Source: Chloroflexota bacterium
GTDB taxonomy: Bacteria; Chloroflexota; Anaerolineae; Anaerolineales; UBA11579
NCBI GenBank assembly: GCA_013112575.1
Contig: JABFGG010000027.1
Location: forward strand, 1 to 44,066
Length of the DNA stretch: 44,066 bases
Direction of reading: 5' to 3'
Shown piece by piece: positions 1 through 7,955 of the stretch. A program made the translations under genes and the position numbers. The notes below the pieces were generated by a model. That model saw only the letters and a program-made list of their open reading frames with translations, did not search any database and was not told the DNA's origin. Position 1 is the first letter of the stretch. Every line of letters begins with the position of its first letter.

Positions 1-1
1 T

Positions 2-76
2 CCTGCGGACCCGGGGCAGCCCAACAACCCGCCCCCTCCTCCGCCCCCACCGCCAACACCGATCATTGTTAACTAG
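2..76 (+). CDS. C-terminal end of a proline-rich protein (partial)
   Basis: The reading frame is open from the window edge and stops at TAG (74-76). It ends in a run of nine prolines followed by TPIIVN. Only about 24 residues are visible, so no family can be named. Such proline-rich tails are common at the end of secreted or cell-wall proteins. The stop is followed within 16 nt by an intrinsic terminator, which supports this frame as the real end of a forward gene. Confidence 0.5.
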   Translation, partial: PADPGQPNNPPPPPPPPPTPIIVN

Positions 77-91
77 TGTGTTTGAAATAAA

Positions 92-120
92 AATCACCTC
101 CGCAAGGGGGTGGTTTTTTT
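92..120 (+). terminator. Intrinsic terminator
   Basis: A 10-bp stem (92-101 with 106-115, two G-U pairs) closed by a GCAA tetraloop is followed by an uninterrupted T run. It sits just after the stop of the partial proline-rich gene. Confidence 0.85.
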
Positions 121-208
121 GTAGAGGCGGATTATTTGCTTTGCTCTCGAAGCAGTATGGTTTTTGATCCAGCCCTCAAGTATGGCCAATAAACCCTAGA
201 TGTGCCAA

Positions 209-775
209 TCAGTTATTAAATGTTAGTTTTGTATCTCTTCCGTCCCGAGCAACGATTATCGATGGCACTTTATTATCTCTCAAAACTTTGAACCAATACA
301 TCAAACTTTCCCCTATAAAATAATCATCTGCAAGCTCAATAAAGCAAGAAATAACACCTACGAACTCCTGACATATACCCCCAATGTTCCAAGCCTTCAT
401 CCCAATATTTTCTTCATATTGCATTCTCGTTCGTGTCAAATGCACTACCTGTTTACTTGCTTTTTGATTTATCTTTTTTAACTCTTTCCCAGCTTTAGGC
501 CGCATTGCCTCCCAATCACTCACATAGTCACTTGCCACCACGTCTTCTAATCTTGGCTTTACATAAAAGAAATAGTACAGTGCCCTCGCATGGACGCCAA
601 ATGAATCTAACATTGAATTGCACAACATTCTTACATTGAGCCTGTCTTCCCCTTCTTTACATTCTCCCGAAAGAATTCCAAGCAAATTAGCAGAATGCCA
701 TAATTGATGTATTTCATAAGCAACATGAACATCGGCGAAAATGGCTAATTCATTCCTTGTCAGTACTTTTCTCAT
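209..775 (-). CDS. Uncharacterised protein, possibly HEPN/AbiU2-like all-helical
   Basis: About 188 residues, predicted mostly helical, no signal peptide or membrane segment. The start at 775 is preferred over 790 because AGGA lies 6 nt before it. A helix with the motif FGVHARALYYFFYVKPR and a later KQVVHLTRTRM segment recall uncharacterised proteins grouped with HEPN/AbiU2-like helical domains. That is a pattern memory and not a firm assignment. The classical HEPN RxxxxH motif is not evident. The gene is AT-rich compared with the housekeeping genes and stands alone between forward-strand genes, which suggests acquisition by transfer. Function unknown. Confidence 0.6.
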   Translation of the reverse strand: MRKVLTRNELAIFADVHVAYEIHQLWHSANLLGILSGECKEGEDRLNVRMLCNSMLDSFGVHARALYYFFYVKPRLEDVVASDYVSDWEAMRPKAGKELKKINQKASKQVVHLTRTRMQYEENIGMKAWNIGGICQEFVGVISCFIELADDYFIGESLMYWFKVLRDNKVPSIIVARDGRDTKLTFNN

Positions 776-890
776 CTGAAATCCTTCCATACTCCCATAT
801 AAATCATTGTAGCTAAAACGTTTTTGTCAATAGGCATTTGTCTATTGTGGAATTGCACTTAGATTGTGATAATAACTTGTGGAGGCTATG

Positions 891-1043
891 ATGGACATTT
901 ACGAAAGACGAAAGTTTAGACTAGATATTGCAATAGGTATGTTCATGGGGCTATGGCTGTTTGCACTATCCCAAATCGTGATCTATGGAATAATCCTAAT
1001 CATTCTTCTGGCCAGTCCAGCTTTTTTGGGAAGCTTCTTTTAA
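891..1043 (+). CDS. Small single-span membrane protein
   Basis: A 50-residue ORF. A good GGAGG (881-885) lies 5 nt before the ATG at 891; a second ATG at 888 is too close to it. The protein has a basic N-terminus (DIYERRKFRL) and then a continuous hydrophobic stretch of about 35 residues that could form one long or two short membrane helices. No family is recognised. It stands alone upstream of the sulfatase-fold gene. The ribosome site and clean composition make it a plausible small protein, but it could be a chance ORF. Confidence 0.45.
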   Translation: MDIYERRKFRLDIAIGMFMGLWLFALSQIVIYGIILIILLASPAFLGSFF

Positions 1044-1166
1044 GCCAAACCTGAGCATAACCTAACTGTTCATTACTTCTAACCCCTTACTCATCCCCAC
1101 TTGAACCGTTTTATGTAATAGTTCGTACTATGTTTTAGTAGTGCTGCTATTGGTTGGCTTCAGTTA

Positions 1167-1181
1167 GAGGAGGCCATGTAA
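1167..1181 (+). promoter_or_regulatory. Shine-Dalgarno followed by ATG-TAA start-stop
   Basis: AGAGGAGG is followed by CC and then ATG TAA (1176-1181). This ATG is in frame with the sulfatase-fold ORF that follows, so the TAA acts as a nonsense codon at position 2 of what would be the best-placed start. Translation must re-start downstream at TTG 1194 or ATG 1203. Confidence 0.4.
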
Positions 1182-1202
1182 GCTGATTACCGGTTGAGAG
1201 AG

Positions 1203-2765
1203 ATGAGATTGTTAACGCGCATGCCGTTTCACCCCCTGTTGCTTGGTATTTACCCATTACTGGCCCTCCTGGTCAGTAATATCTCTGAGATCGACATTGC
1301 AAAAGGTACCCGGTCGGTGTGGATCACGCTGGGCCTGATCCTGCTGGTGTGGCTGGTGCTGCTGCTGGTGTTCCGTAACTGGGGCAAGGCGGCTTTGGGA
1401 GCCAGCCTGGTCCTGTTGGTGTTCTTCGCGCAGGCGCACGTGCAGCCCTATTACTGGGTAGTGGTGCTACTGGCCGCGGCACTGTTCGTGTGGCTGTTCT
1501 TTTGGCAGGATGAGCGTGTGGCGTCCGTCAACGTGGCTTTGAACGTGGCCGGGATCGTGTTGGTGGCCCTCGCTATTTACCAACTGAGCACTTTCGAGCG
1601 CGCCCCGGATGAAACAGCGGCACCTCTGAGCACTCCTCCTGTAAATGTGGAGGCGACAATTGTGGATGAGGTAGTTTCCAAGCCGGACGTGTACCTGTTC
1701 ATATTGGATGCCTACCCGCGGGCCGATTTTTTGGCGCAGGAATTTGGCTACGATAACCAGCCCTTCGTGGATGCGTTGGAGGCCATGGGGCTGTACGTGG
1801 GGCAGTGCAGCCAGAGCAACTACCTGAACACACGCCTGACGCTGTCTTCGATGTACAACATGCAATATGTGGATGAGTTAACCGCGGAGATGGAACCCCC
1901 GGCTGAAAGATTGGAAGACCTGGATCCATTCATCCAGAGCAATACGGTACGGGCTACCTTTGAGGAGCTGGGCTATGACATCCTGGCCTTCGAGATGGGT
2001 AATGTCTGGGCCGAGTGGCGCGACGCGGACCAGTTCATCTTTTTGAACGACCAGGAATACCTGGATTTCTACAGTGCGCTGGTATCTGACCAACTGCTGG
2101 GGACGGGTGTGGGCGAGTTGCTCTTTGGGCTGGATATGAATGATTTCGAATGGTTCCTGGTGCAGACCACGGCCTTGAAGTACCTGTTTGACACCATCGA
2201 CACGCAAAGCGCAGCCACGCTGGATGAAGATTTCGTGCAGATGATGTTGAAGTACCAACTGGTGCGTTTCGTGTTCGACGAGATTCGCAACGTGCCTGAC
2301 ATCCCAGGCCCGAAGTTCACGCTGATCCACATCCTGCTGCCGCACCATCCCTATCCCTTCACGGCGGATGGAGGGCTGTTGTTGTCTTATGAAGATGAAG
2401 ATCAGGCTTTTGTGGACCAGATCGCCTACCTGAACAGCCAGATGGTGCCGACCATCGAGCACTTGATGGCGACTTCCGAGCAGGAACCGATCATCATTGT
2501 GATGGGTGACCATGGGGTGGCCCCACCTGGGTCAGGAGGCGGCTCTTCGGATATCTTGAACGTGTACAACCTGCCCGATGGCGGCGAAGACTTACTCTAT
2601 CCCACGATCTCGCCGATAAATACTTTCCGGCTGATCTTCTCGCATTATTTTGGGCTTGATGTTGACCTGCTGGACGACAGAAGTTTTGTGTCGGGGCAGA
2701 GCACGCCACTGGATTTCATCGAGGTGGAAAACTCACGCTCGGATTGTAATATACGTTTTCCCTAA
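1203..2765 (+). CDS. Membrane-anchored alkaline-phosphatase/sulfatase-fold protein
   Basis: About 520 residues. The first 125 residues hold roughly five membrane helices; the rest is an extracytoplasmic domain with alkaline-phosphatase-superfamily signatures. VYLFILDAYPR resembles the first metal-binding Asp strand, NYLNTRLTLSSM is where the nucleophile Thr/Ser would lie, and GDHG (435-438) is the typical metal-binding Asp-His. Proteins of this plan transfer or remove phospho- or sulfo-groups on surface glycans or lipids; the substrate here is unknown. The ATG at 1203 is chosen over TTG 1194, and both lie in frame with an upstream ATG-TAA. The stop directly abuts the stop of the convergent mutase gene. 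A second protein of the same plan is at 27679-29445. Confidence 0.8.
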   Translation: MRLLTRMPFHPLLLGIYPLLALLVSNISEIDIAKGTRSVWITLGLILLVWLVLLLVFRNWGKAALGASLVLLVFFAQAHVQPYYWVVVLLAAALFVWLFFWQDERVASVNVALNVAGIVLVALAIYQLSTFERAPDETAAPLSTPPVNVEATIVDEVVSKPDVYLFILDAYPRADFLAQEFGYDNQPFVDALEAMGLYVGQCSQSNYLNTRLTLSSMYNMQYVDELTAEMEPPAERLEDLDPFIQSNTVRATFEELGYDILAFEMGNVWAEWRDADQFIFLNDQEYLDFYSALVSDQLLGTGVGELLFGLDMNDFEWFLVQTTALKYLFDTIDTQSAATLDEDFVQMMLKYQLVRFVFDEIRNVPDIPGPKFTLIHILLPHHPYPFTADGGLLLSYEDEDQAFVDQIAYLNSQMVPTIEHLMATSEQEPIIIVMGDHGVAPPGSGGGSSDILNVYNLPDGGEDLLYPTISPINTFRLIFSHYFGLDVDLLDDRSFVSGQSTPLDFIEVENSRSDCNIRFP

Positions 2766-4445
2766 CTAAATATTGGTAGGCTCTTCGTATTCGCCGAAGA
2801 CCTCGCGCATGACGTTGGTGATCTCGCCAAGGGTGGCGTAAGCGCGCACAGCATCCAGAATGTAAGGCATGGTGTTCTCTGTACCCTGGCAGGCAATGCG
2901 TAGTTTATCGAGGGCCTGCCCCACGGCTCCATTATCGCGTTCCGTGCGTAAGTCTTCAAGGCGCTGCACCTGGCGTTTATGCCCTTCGGGATCCATTGCC
3001 AGGATGGGAATCTCAAAGCCTTCACCTGAGTTGAAGGAATTCACGCCCACAATATTGCGTTCACCCTGGTCGATCTCCAACTGGTAGCGATAGGCGGCGT
3101 CGGCAATCTCACCCTGGAAGAATCCTTTTTCGATGGCAGGCAACACCCCGCCCAATTCCTCGATCTGCTTGAAGTAGGCATAGGTCTGCTCTTCGATGTG
3201 GTTGGTCTGCGACTCCACGAAGAAGGAACCGGCCAGGGGGTCAACGGTGTTGGTCACGCCGGACTCCTCGGCGATGATCTGCTGGGTGCGCAGGGCAACG
3301 GTGACGGCGTGCTCGGAGGGCAGGGCCAGGGCTTCGTCCATGCTGTTGGTGTGCAGGGAGTTGGTGCCGCCCAGGACGGCAGCCAGGGCCTGGATGGCCA
3401 CGCGCACGACGTTGTTCTCGGGCTGCTGGGCAGTGAGGGAGACACCGGCGGTCTGGGAGTGGAAGCGCATCAGCCAGGAGCGGGGGTTCTTGGCGCCAAA
3501 GGTCTCTTTCATCTCGCGCGCCCAGATGCGGCGGGCGGCGCGGTACTTGGCGATCTCCTCGAAGAAGTCGTTGTGAGCATTGAAAAAGAAGGAAAGGCGG
3601 GGGGCAAAGTCGTCCACGTCCAGACCGCGTTCCACGGACCAGCGCACGTACTCCAGGCCATCGATAAGCGTGAAGGCCAGTTCCTGGGCGGCGGTGGAAC
3701 CGGCTTCGCGGATGTGGTAGCCGGAGATGGAAATGGTGTTCCATAAAGGAAGCTGCTGGGTGCCGAATTCGACGGTGTCCGTGACAAGCCGCATGGAGGG
3801 TTCCGGGGGGAAAATGAATTCCTTCTGGGCGATGAACTCTTTGAGGATGTCGTTCTGGGTGGTGCCGCGCAATTTGTCGGGGCTGACCCCCTGTTTTTCG
3901 GCAGCGGCGATGTACATGGCCCAGATCATGGGGGCTGGGGAATTGATGGTCATGCTGGTGGAGACTTTGTCAAGGGGGATGTCGTTCAGTAGGATTTCCA
4001 TGTCCTTTAGTGAAGAAACGGCCACGCCGCATTTGCCGAACTCGCCCAATGCCTCCGGCGCGTCTGTGTCGTAGCCCATCAGGGTGGGCAGGTCGTAGGC
4101 GATGGAGAGTCCCATGCTGCCCTGGTCGAGCAGGTATTTAAAGCGCTGGTTGGTCTCCTCGGCAGTGCCAAAACCGGCGAACATGCGCATGGTCCACAGT
4201 TTGCCGCGGTGCAGTGTGGGGTGTACGCCGCGAGTATAAGGGTACTCGCCGGGCATGCCCAGATCGTCCACATAATCCATGTCGGCCACGTCGAGGGGCG
4301 TGTAGACGCGTTCGACCGGCTCGGAGGAGGTGGTGATGAATTTGTCTTTGCGTTCAGGAAATTGTGAGGTGGACTGGTGGAGGGTGGTTTCTTCCCATTT
4401 TTCTTTGGCGATCTGCAGCTCTTTGAGCTTGTCTTTATCGTACAT
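2766..4445 (-). CDS. mcmA1: Methylmalonyl-CoA mutase, large (catalytic) subunit
   Basis: 559 residues, the length of the stand-alone catalytic subunit that lacks the B12-binding domain. It interconverts (R)-methylmalonyl-CoA and succinyl-CoA using adenosylcobalamin held by a separate small subunit. Visible family motifs include YPYTRGVHPTLHRGKLWTMR near residue 70, the RGTTQNDILKEF segment and SGYHIREAGSTA with the active-site His. GGAG lies 5 nt before the ATG. The B12-binding subunit, epimerase and MeaB-type chaperone are not in the window, so the holoenzyme partner must be encoded elsewhere. In this context it most likely serves propionate or odd-chain and branched acyl oxidation, like the acyl-CoA dehydrogenase/ETF operon at 17.2 kb. 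Confidence 0.95.
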   Translation of the reverse strand: MYDKDKLKELQIAKEKWEETTLHQSTSQFPERKDKFITTSSEPVERVYTPLDVADMDYVDDLGMPGEYPYTRGVHPTLHRGKLWTMRMFAGFGTAEETNQRFKYLLDQGSMGLSIAYDLPTLMGYDTDAPEALGEFGKCGVAVSSLKDMEILLNDIPLDKVSTSMTINSPAPMIWAMYIAAAEKQGVSPDKLRGTTQNDILKEFIAQKEFIFPPEPSMRLVTDTVEFGTQQLPLWNTISISGYHIREAGSTAAQELAFTLIDGLEYVRWSVERGLDVDDFAPRLSFFFNAHNDFFEEIAKYRAARRIWAREMKETFGAKNPRSWLMRFHSQTAGVSLTAQQPENNVVRVAIQALAAVLGGTNSLHTNSMDEALALPSEHAVTVALRTQQIIAEESGVTNTVDPLAGSFFVESQTNHIEEQTYAYFKQIEELGGVLPAIEKGFFQGEIADAAYRYQLEIDQGERNIVGVNSFNSGEGFEIPILAMDPEGHKRQVQRLEDLRTERDNGAVGQALDKLRIACQGTENTMPYILDAVRAYATLGEITNVMREVFGEYEEPTNI

Positions 4446-4570
4446 GCACGCTCCGGGTTAGTAATCAGGAATTGGGAATCAGTAAATAGGGCCGTTGCGA
4501 TTATAACATTGTGGTTTTATGAGTCGTCTTTCGTACTAGAATAGCCATAATTTCAATCTCAGGATGGCAT

Positions 4571-5143
4571 ATGAGCGAAGATAGTAAACAACCTGTAACT
4601 GTAGTGATCTCGGCAATGGTGCGGCCCTCGCGTGTTCAGGATTACGAAGAATGGCAGCAGGGGATTAATAACGCCAGCGCTAAATTTGATGGGTACCTGG
4701 GTGTGGACATCATCCGCCCCTCACACCACACACACCCGGAGTACGTGACCATCCTGCGTTTTGCAGACTATGAGGCCCTGCGCGCCTGGGAGCAATCCGA
4801 AGAACGTGGGGAGTGGCTCAAAAAGGCCGAGGGTATGCTCTTAGCCAAGTCCTGGGTGGCAAAGCCCAGCGGCTTGCAAGTGTGGTTCAACCGCCCCGAT
4901 TTTGAGGGACACCTGCCGCGCCCGGCTTATTACAAGCTGGTGATCGTGGGCATGCTGGCCGTCTACCCCCTCATTTTGCTGGTGGATACGGCTATCTCAC
5001 CTTTTACGGCTGGCTGGCCGCATTTACTGCGCTTGTTGCTGTCGGTTACTTTTGTGTCTGCCTTACTGACTTATCCGGTAATGCCGACGCTGACGCGATT
5101 ATTGGATGGCTGGCTGTATCCCCATCAGCCTGATGATGACTGA
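4571..5143 (+). CDS. Antibiotic-biosynthesis-monooxygenase (ABM) domain protein with C-terminal membrane helices
   Basis: 190 residues. Residues about 8-100 form an ABM-type dimeric alpha-beta barrel (VRPSRVQDYEEWQQGI, GYLGVDIIRPS, PEYVTILRFADYEALRAWEQS). The C-terminal 70 residues hold two hydrophobic helices ending in LLDGWLYP. This barrel plus two-helix arrangement is known in COG3224-type proteins. The ABM fold is used by small monooxygenases and by heme- or quinone-binding proteins, so the activity cannot be told from sequence. AGGA lies about 8 nt before the ATG. It is monocistronic and faces the tRNA gene. Confidence 0.85.
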   Translation: MSEDSKQPVTVVISAMVRPSRVQDYEEWQQGINNASAKFDGYLGVDIIRPSHHTHPEYVTILRFADYEALRAWEQSEERGEWLKKAEGMLLAKSWVAKPSGLQVWFNRPDFEGHLPRPAYYKLVIVGMLAVYPLILLVDTAISPFTAGWPHLLRLLLSVTFVSALLTYPVMPTLTRLLDGWLYPHQPDDD

Positions 5144-5158
5144 GAAGCGGGTGATTCA

Positions 5159-5167
5159 TGGTAGAAT
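5159..5167 (+). promoter_or_regulatory. Possible extended -10 promoter for tRNA-Glu
   Basis: TGGTAGAAT fits an extended -10 element (TGnTANAAT). No good -35 is seen. If used, it would give the tRNA transcript a leader of about 85 nt that holds the two hairpins described next. Confidence 0.3.
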
Positions 5168-5211
5168 TTTGCGCGTTCACAATGTAGCCGTAGTGTCTGC
5201 TTCAGAGCCGT

Positions 5212-5260
5212 AGAATTGCGCAGCAATTCTTAAGCTCAAACTCGCAAAGCGAGTTTGAGC
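5212..5260 (+). repeat. Tandem triloop palindromes in the tRNA leader
   Basis: Two perfect hairpins follow each other: 8-bp arms (AGAATTGC, 5212-5219 with 5223-5230, loop GCA) and 12-bp arms (GCTCAAACTCGC, 5234-5245 with 5249-5260, loop AAA). The 3' arm of the second includes the first two bases of tRNA-Glu. The same two-hairpin arrangement appears at 17070-17119. Confidence 0.75.
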
Positions 5261-5331
5261 CCCCATCGTCTAGTGGCCTAGGACGCGGCCCTCTCAAGGC
5301 CGAAACCGGGGTTCGAGTCCCCGTGGGGGCA
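5259..5331 (+). tRNA. tRNA-Glu (anticodon CTC)
   Basis: A full cloverleaf can be drawn: 7-bp acceptor stem (GCCCCCA with TGGGGGC), a D arm with GTCT/GGAC, an anticodon stem CGGCC/GGCCG (5286-5290 with 5298-5302), a loop with CTC at 5293-5295 reading GAG, and a T arm with GGGGTTCGAGTCCCC. The discriminator base is A5331. CCA is not encoded. Its first two bases are shared with the 3' arm of the upstream hairpin. A terminator follows 5 nt later. Confidence 0.97.
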
Positions 5332-5336
5332 TGACC

Positions 5337-5361
5337 AAAAAAACCGCATAGCGGTTTTTTT
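5337..5361 (+). terminator. Intrinsic terminator of tRNA-Glu
   Basis: The stem AAAAAAACCGC pairs with GCGGTTTTTTT around an ATA triloop. It starts 5 nt after the tRNA and ends in a T run. Confidence 0.9.
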
Positions 5362-5540
5362 GCTTTAAGAGAACGGCCATGGTGTGGTTTGTAGAATAAT
5401 GAAGGTTTGGCCGTTCTCCACGACTGACTTGAAATTATGAAGGCTGGTTTTGCTTTGAGAGAACAGCAGAGTGATGGGTGATTGCTAGGTTTGGATTGGC
5501 TGTTCTCTACACCGGGTGACGGGAAAGAGTGAAGGTGGGT
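5361..5540. repeat. Two tandem copies of an approximately 90-nt element with conserved terminal hairpin arms
   Basis: Each copy begins with TGCTTTRAGAGAACRGC (5361 and 5451) and has a matching 3' arm 38-39 nt after its 5' arm. Copy 1 pairs 5369-5379 with 5408-5418 (11 bp, GAGAACGGCCA). Copy 2 pairs 5459-5467 with 5499-5507 (9 bp, GAGAACAGC). The G-to-A change in one arm of copy 2 is matched by C-to-T in the other. The sequences between and after the arms are much less alike. No ORF is supported here. Confidence 0.65.
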
Positions 5541-5548
5541 TTCTTCTA

Positions 5549-6538
5549 TTAGTCTTCAAAGGGGTATTTCAAACCGATCTCAGCGCGGATGGCGTCCATT
5601 AACTCCATATTGGCCAGCGAATCGGCTTGGGGCATGCCGGGGCTTTCGAGCAAGCCTGCCTGAATACAGCGCTGGGCTTCTTCGATTTCGTATTCAAAAC
5701 CCTGGCTGCGGAAGGGCATGTTCACAGTTTCTTCTTTCCCATCTACGAATAGCGTGGCTTTTTCAGCGCACCAGAAGCCAGCATGTAGTTGGATGTATCC
5801 CTTAGTGCCATAAATAAACATATCATTGGCCGTGCGTGAGATGAGATTGCAAGTGAATTGGGAGATGACACCCTTATCGTATACCAGCGTTGCAGCCGTA
5901 AGCTCATCGACCCCGGGTTCCCCTAGGTGAGCGTGTGCGGAAAAATGCTCCGGGTTCTTTTGCATGACCCATTGTGAAATGGCCACGTTGTACACACCCA
6001 GATCCAGCAAGGCCCCGCCAGCCAGCTCCGGGTTGAGCCAGCGGTCGTCTTTGCTGCCTTCGGAGCGGAAACCAAAAGTAGAGGTTAGCAGGGTGATGTC
6101 TCCGATCTTGCCGCTGTCAATCCACTCCCGCACTTGCGTGAAGACCGGCAGGTAGAGCGACCACAGGGCCTCCATAAGGAAGACTTGCGTAGACTGAGAT
6201 AGCTCGATCAATTGTTGAGCCTCTTTGGCGTTGACGGTTAAAGGTTTTTCACACAAGGTAGGTTTGCCGGCTTCAAGACACAGTACGGCATTCTCAAAAT
6301 GGAAGCGGTGCGATGTGGCAATATATACAGCATCTACCTCAGGGTCGGTGACCAGATCTATATAAGCGCTATAGGTTTTGGGTGCGTTATATCTGCGTGC
6401 AAAATTCTTGGCGCGGTCAGCACTTGAACTGGCGACGGCGTACAACTCGGCATTGGACACAACGCCAATATCTTCGGCAAATTGTTCAGCAATTCGGCCC
6501 GGTCCCAGGATGCCCCAACGAAATTTTTGTTCTGTCAT
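5549..6538 (-). CDS. Gfo/Idh/MocA-family NAD(P)-dependent oxidoreductase
   Basis: 329 residues, standard for the family. The N-terminal Rossmann domain has WGILGPGRIAEQFAED (the GxGxxA nucleotide motif) and the EKP catalytic motif (CEKPLTVNAKEA, about residue 97). The C-terminal part is the family's alpha/beta dimerisation domain, with GGALLDLGVYNV. Members oxidise or reduce sugars, inositols or trans-dihydrodiols; the sequence most resembles the dihydrodiol-dehydrogenase/sugar-dehydrogenase branch, but the substrate cannot be named. Its 5' end is separated from the upstream flavocytochrome gene by a terminator, so it is probably transcribed alone. Confidence 0.92.
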   Translation of the reverse strand: MTEQKFRWGILGPGRIAEQFAEDIGVVSNAELYAVASSSADRAKNFARRYNAPKTYSAYIDLVTDPEVDAVYIATSHRFHFENAVLCLEAGKPTLCEKPLTVNAKEAQQLIELSQSTQVFLMEALWSLYLPVFTQVREWIDSGKIGDITLLTSTFGFRSEGSKDDRWLNPELAGGALLDLGVYNVAISQWVMQKNPEHFSAHAHLGEPGVDELTAATLVYDKGVISQFTCNLISRTANDMFIYGTKGYIQLHAGFWCAEKATLFVDGKEETVNMPFRSQGFEYEIEEAQRCIQAGLLESPGMPQADSLANMELMDAIRAEIGLKYPFED

Positions 6539-6589
6539 AGTGAAGTCTCTCTTTAATGGTGGTTGCTGGATTTTACAGCAGGTTCATGG

Positions 6590-6618
6590 AAAAACGCTCG
6601 CTATAGCGAGCGTTTTTT
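6590..6618 (-). terminator. Intrinsic terminator (works in both directions) after the flavocytochrome gene
   Basis: The stem ACGCTCGC pairs with GCGAGCGT around TATA, flanked by A and T runs on either side. It lies 40 nt downstream of the reverse-strand stop at 6659 and just upstream of the oxidoreductase start. Confidence 0.85.
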
Positions 6619-6658
6619 TGACACAGTTACTATGACCAGGACGCTGCAATGGTCTGGC

Positions 6659-7936
6659 TTAGCGGAAGTTGAACTCCTCGTAGTGAATCTGGTTTGCAGG
6701 AACACCAAGTCCTTTTAGCTGACTACTGAAAGCTTCTGTCATTCCAATAGGGCCACAGAGATAATACTCTTTATCTTTTGCTACCCCGCCGGATTTTTCC
6801 AAAATCTCATCAACAGAATAGCTGCCTTCAGCAGAAGAATAGCGGATATCTGCCGATAAGCTGTTGTTCGCTCTGGCTGCCTGCTCAATTTCTTCCCAGA
6901 AAAGTGCATCGGAGTTTCCCCGGACACTATAAAAGAGATTGATCTTGCGCTGGTGCAGTATTTCAGGGTCGCGCATCCAACTCAGGAACGGGGTTACCCC
7001 GATGCCTCCTGCAATCCAAACCTGCTCCTCTTTCCCGGCTTCACAATTGAATTCTCCAAAGCCGCCATGAACGGCGGCTTTCATGCCGGGTTCGAGATGG
7101 TTAACCAGGTGATTGGTCCAATCTCCAGAAGATTTGATGGTGAAACGTAAGGTGTCATCTTTGGGCGCACTGCTGATAGTGAACGGATGAGGCTCACGCA
7201 GGGTTCTACCCGGAGAGAAATTGACATATGCAAATTGACCGGCTTGGAATATGATTGCCTTGCCCATTGGCTTGAGAATGACTTCAACCGTTTGACCATT
7301 TAGCTTATTAACCTCTGCAACTGTGTATCCCCGGTAGGGTTCAAATAAGCGCGAGAAGAATTGGCGGTATATGTAAAATGCGATTCCAATAACGCACATG
7401 ACAAGCATGTATGAGCCCGGAATAGTCATTTTTGATAGGGTTTCAACCGTGGTGTAATGCACTAATCCCAAAATGAAAAACACCCCCAATAACTTATGGG
7501 CAATGCGCCACCTTGTGTAGTTGAAGCGCAGGAAGCGGCTGAGAAATGGCGCACGGGGGGCCAGGGTGATCAAAACCAGAATCACGAATCCCAAAAATGC
7601 GAGCATTCCGATAGGCTTGCCATTCAATAAATTCTCGGTCTTCGGAATTGTGAAGAAGTGCAAGATGATCATTAAGAAGGCGATGATCGAGATGGCCCGG
7701 TGAGTCTTCCACATCTTATCCAGGCCACCAAAGAATGGTTCCAACACTCGTGGACGGGCGGATAAAACCAGGGTCATGGCGATCAGGATCATTAATGAAG
7801 ACGCGATGACTTCCCCCGCGAATTGCAAGCCGTAAGGGGTTTCAAGGGAGTTTTGGGGTGGAAAAGCGAACCACAAGATCAGATTCAAGGCGACCAGACC
7901 TGTGATAAAGATGTTGCCAAGATTGTTTTTTTGCAT
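6659..7936 (-). CDS. Ferric-reductase-like transmembrane flavoprotein (FNR/NOX-type)
   Basis: 425 residues. The first 200 hold about six membrane helices with heme-ligand-type histidines (KTHRAISIIAF, MIILHFF, RIAHKLLGVFF, GLVHYTT). The C-terminal half is an FAD/NAD(P) reductase: LREPHPFTISSAP is the FAD-binding RxxPF[TS] motif, GGIGVTPFLSWMRD the NAD(P) phosphate loop and YYLCGPIGMTEAF the CGP motif. It would move electrons from cytosolic NAD(P)H through heme to an outside acceptor such as Fe(III) or oxygen. The start at 7936 is preferred over 7948 because GAGG lies about 6 nt before it. It follows a MarR gene by 19 nt and is probably co-transcribed and repressed by it. Confidence 0.9.
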   Translation of the reverse strand: MQKNNLGNIFITGLVALNLILWFAFPPQNSLETPYGLQFAGEVIASSLMILIAMTLVLSARPRVLEPFFGGLDKMWKTHRAISIIAFLMIILHFFTIPKTENLLNGKPIGMLAFLGFVILVLITLAPRAPFLSRFLRFNYTRWRIAHKLLGVFFILGLVHYTTVETLSKMTIPGSYMLVMCVIGIAFYIYRQFFSRLFEPYRGYTVAEVNKLNGQTVEVILKPMGKAIIFQAGQFAYVNFSPGRTLREPHPFTISSAPKDDTLRFTIKSSGDWTNHLVNHLEPGMKAAVHGGFGEFNCEAGKEEQVWIAGGIGVTPFLSWMRDPEILHQRKINLFYSVRGNSDALFWEEIEQAARANNSLSADIRYSSAEGSYSVDEILEKSGGVAKDKEYYLCGPIGMTEAFSSQLKGLGVPANQIHYEEFNFR

Positions 7937-7955
7937 AGGTTTCCTCATATGTGTA

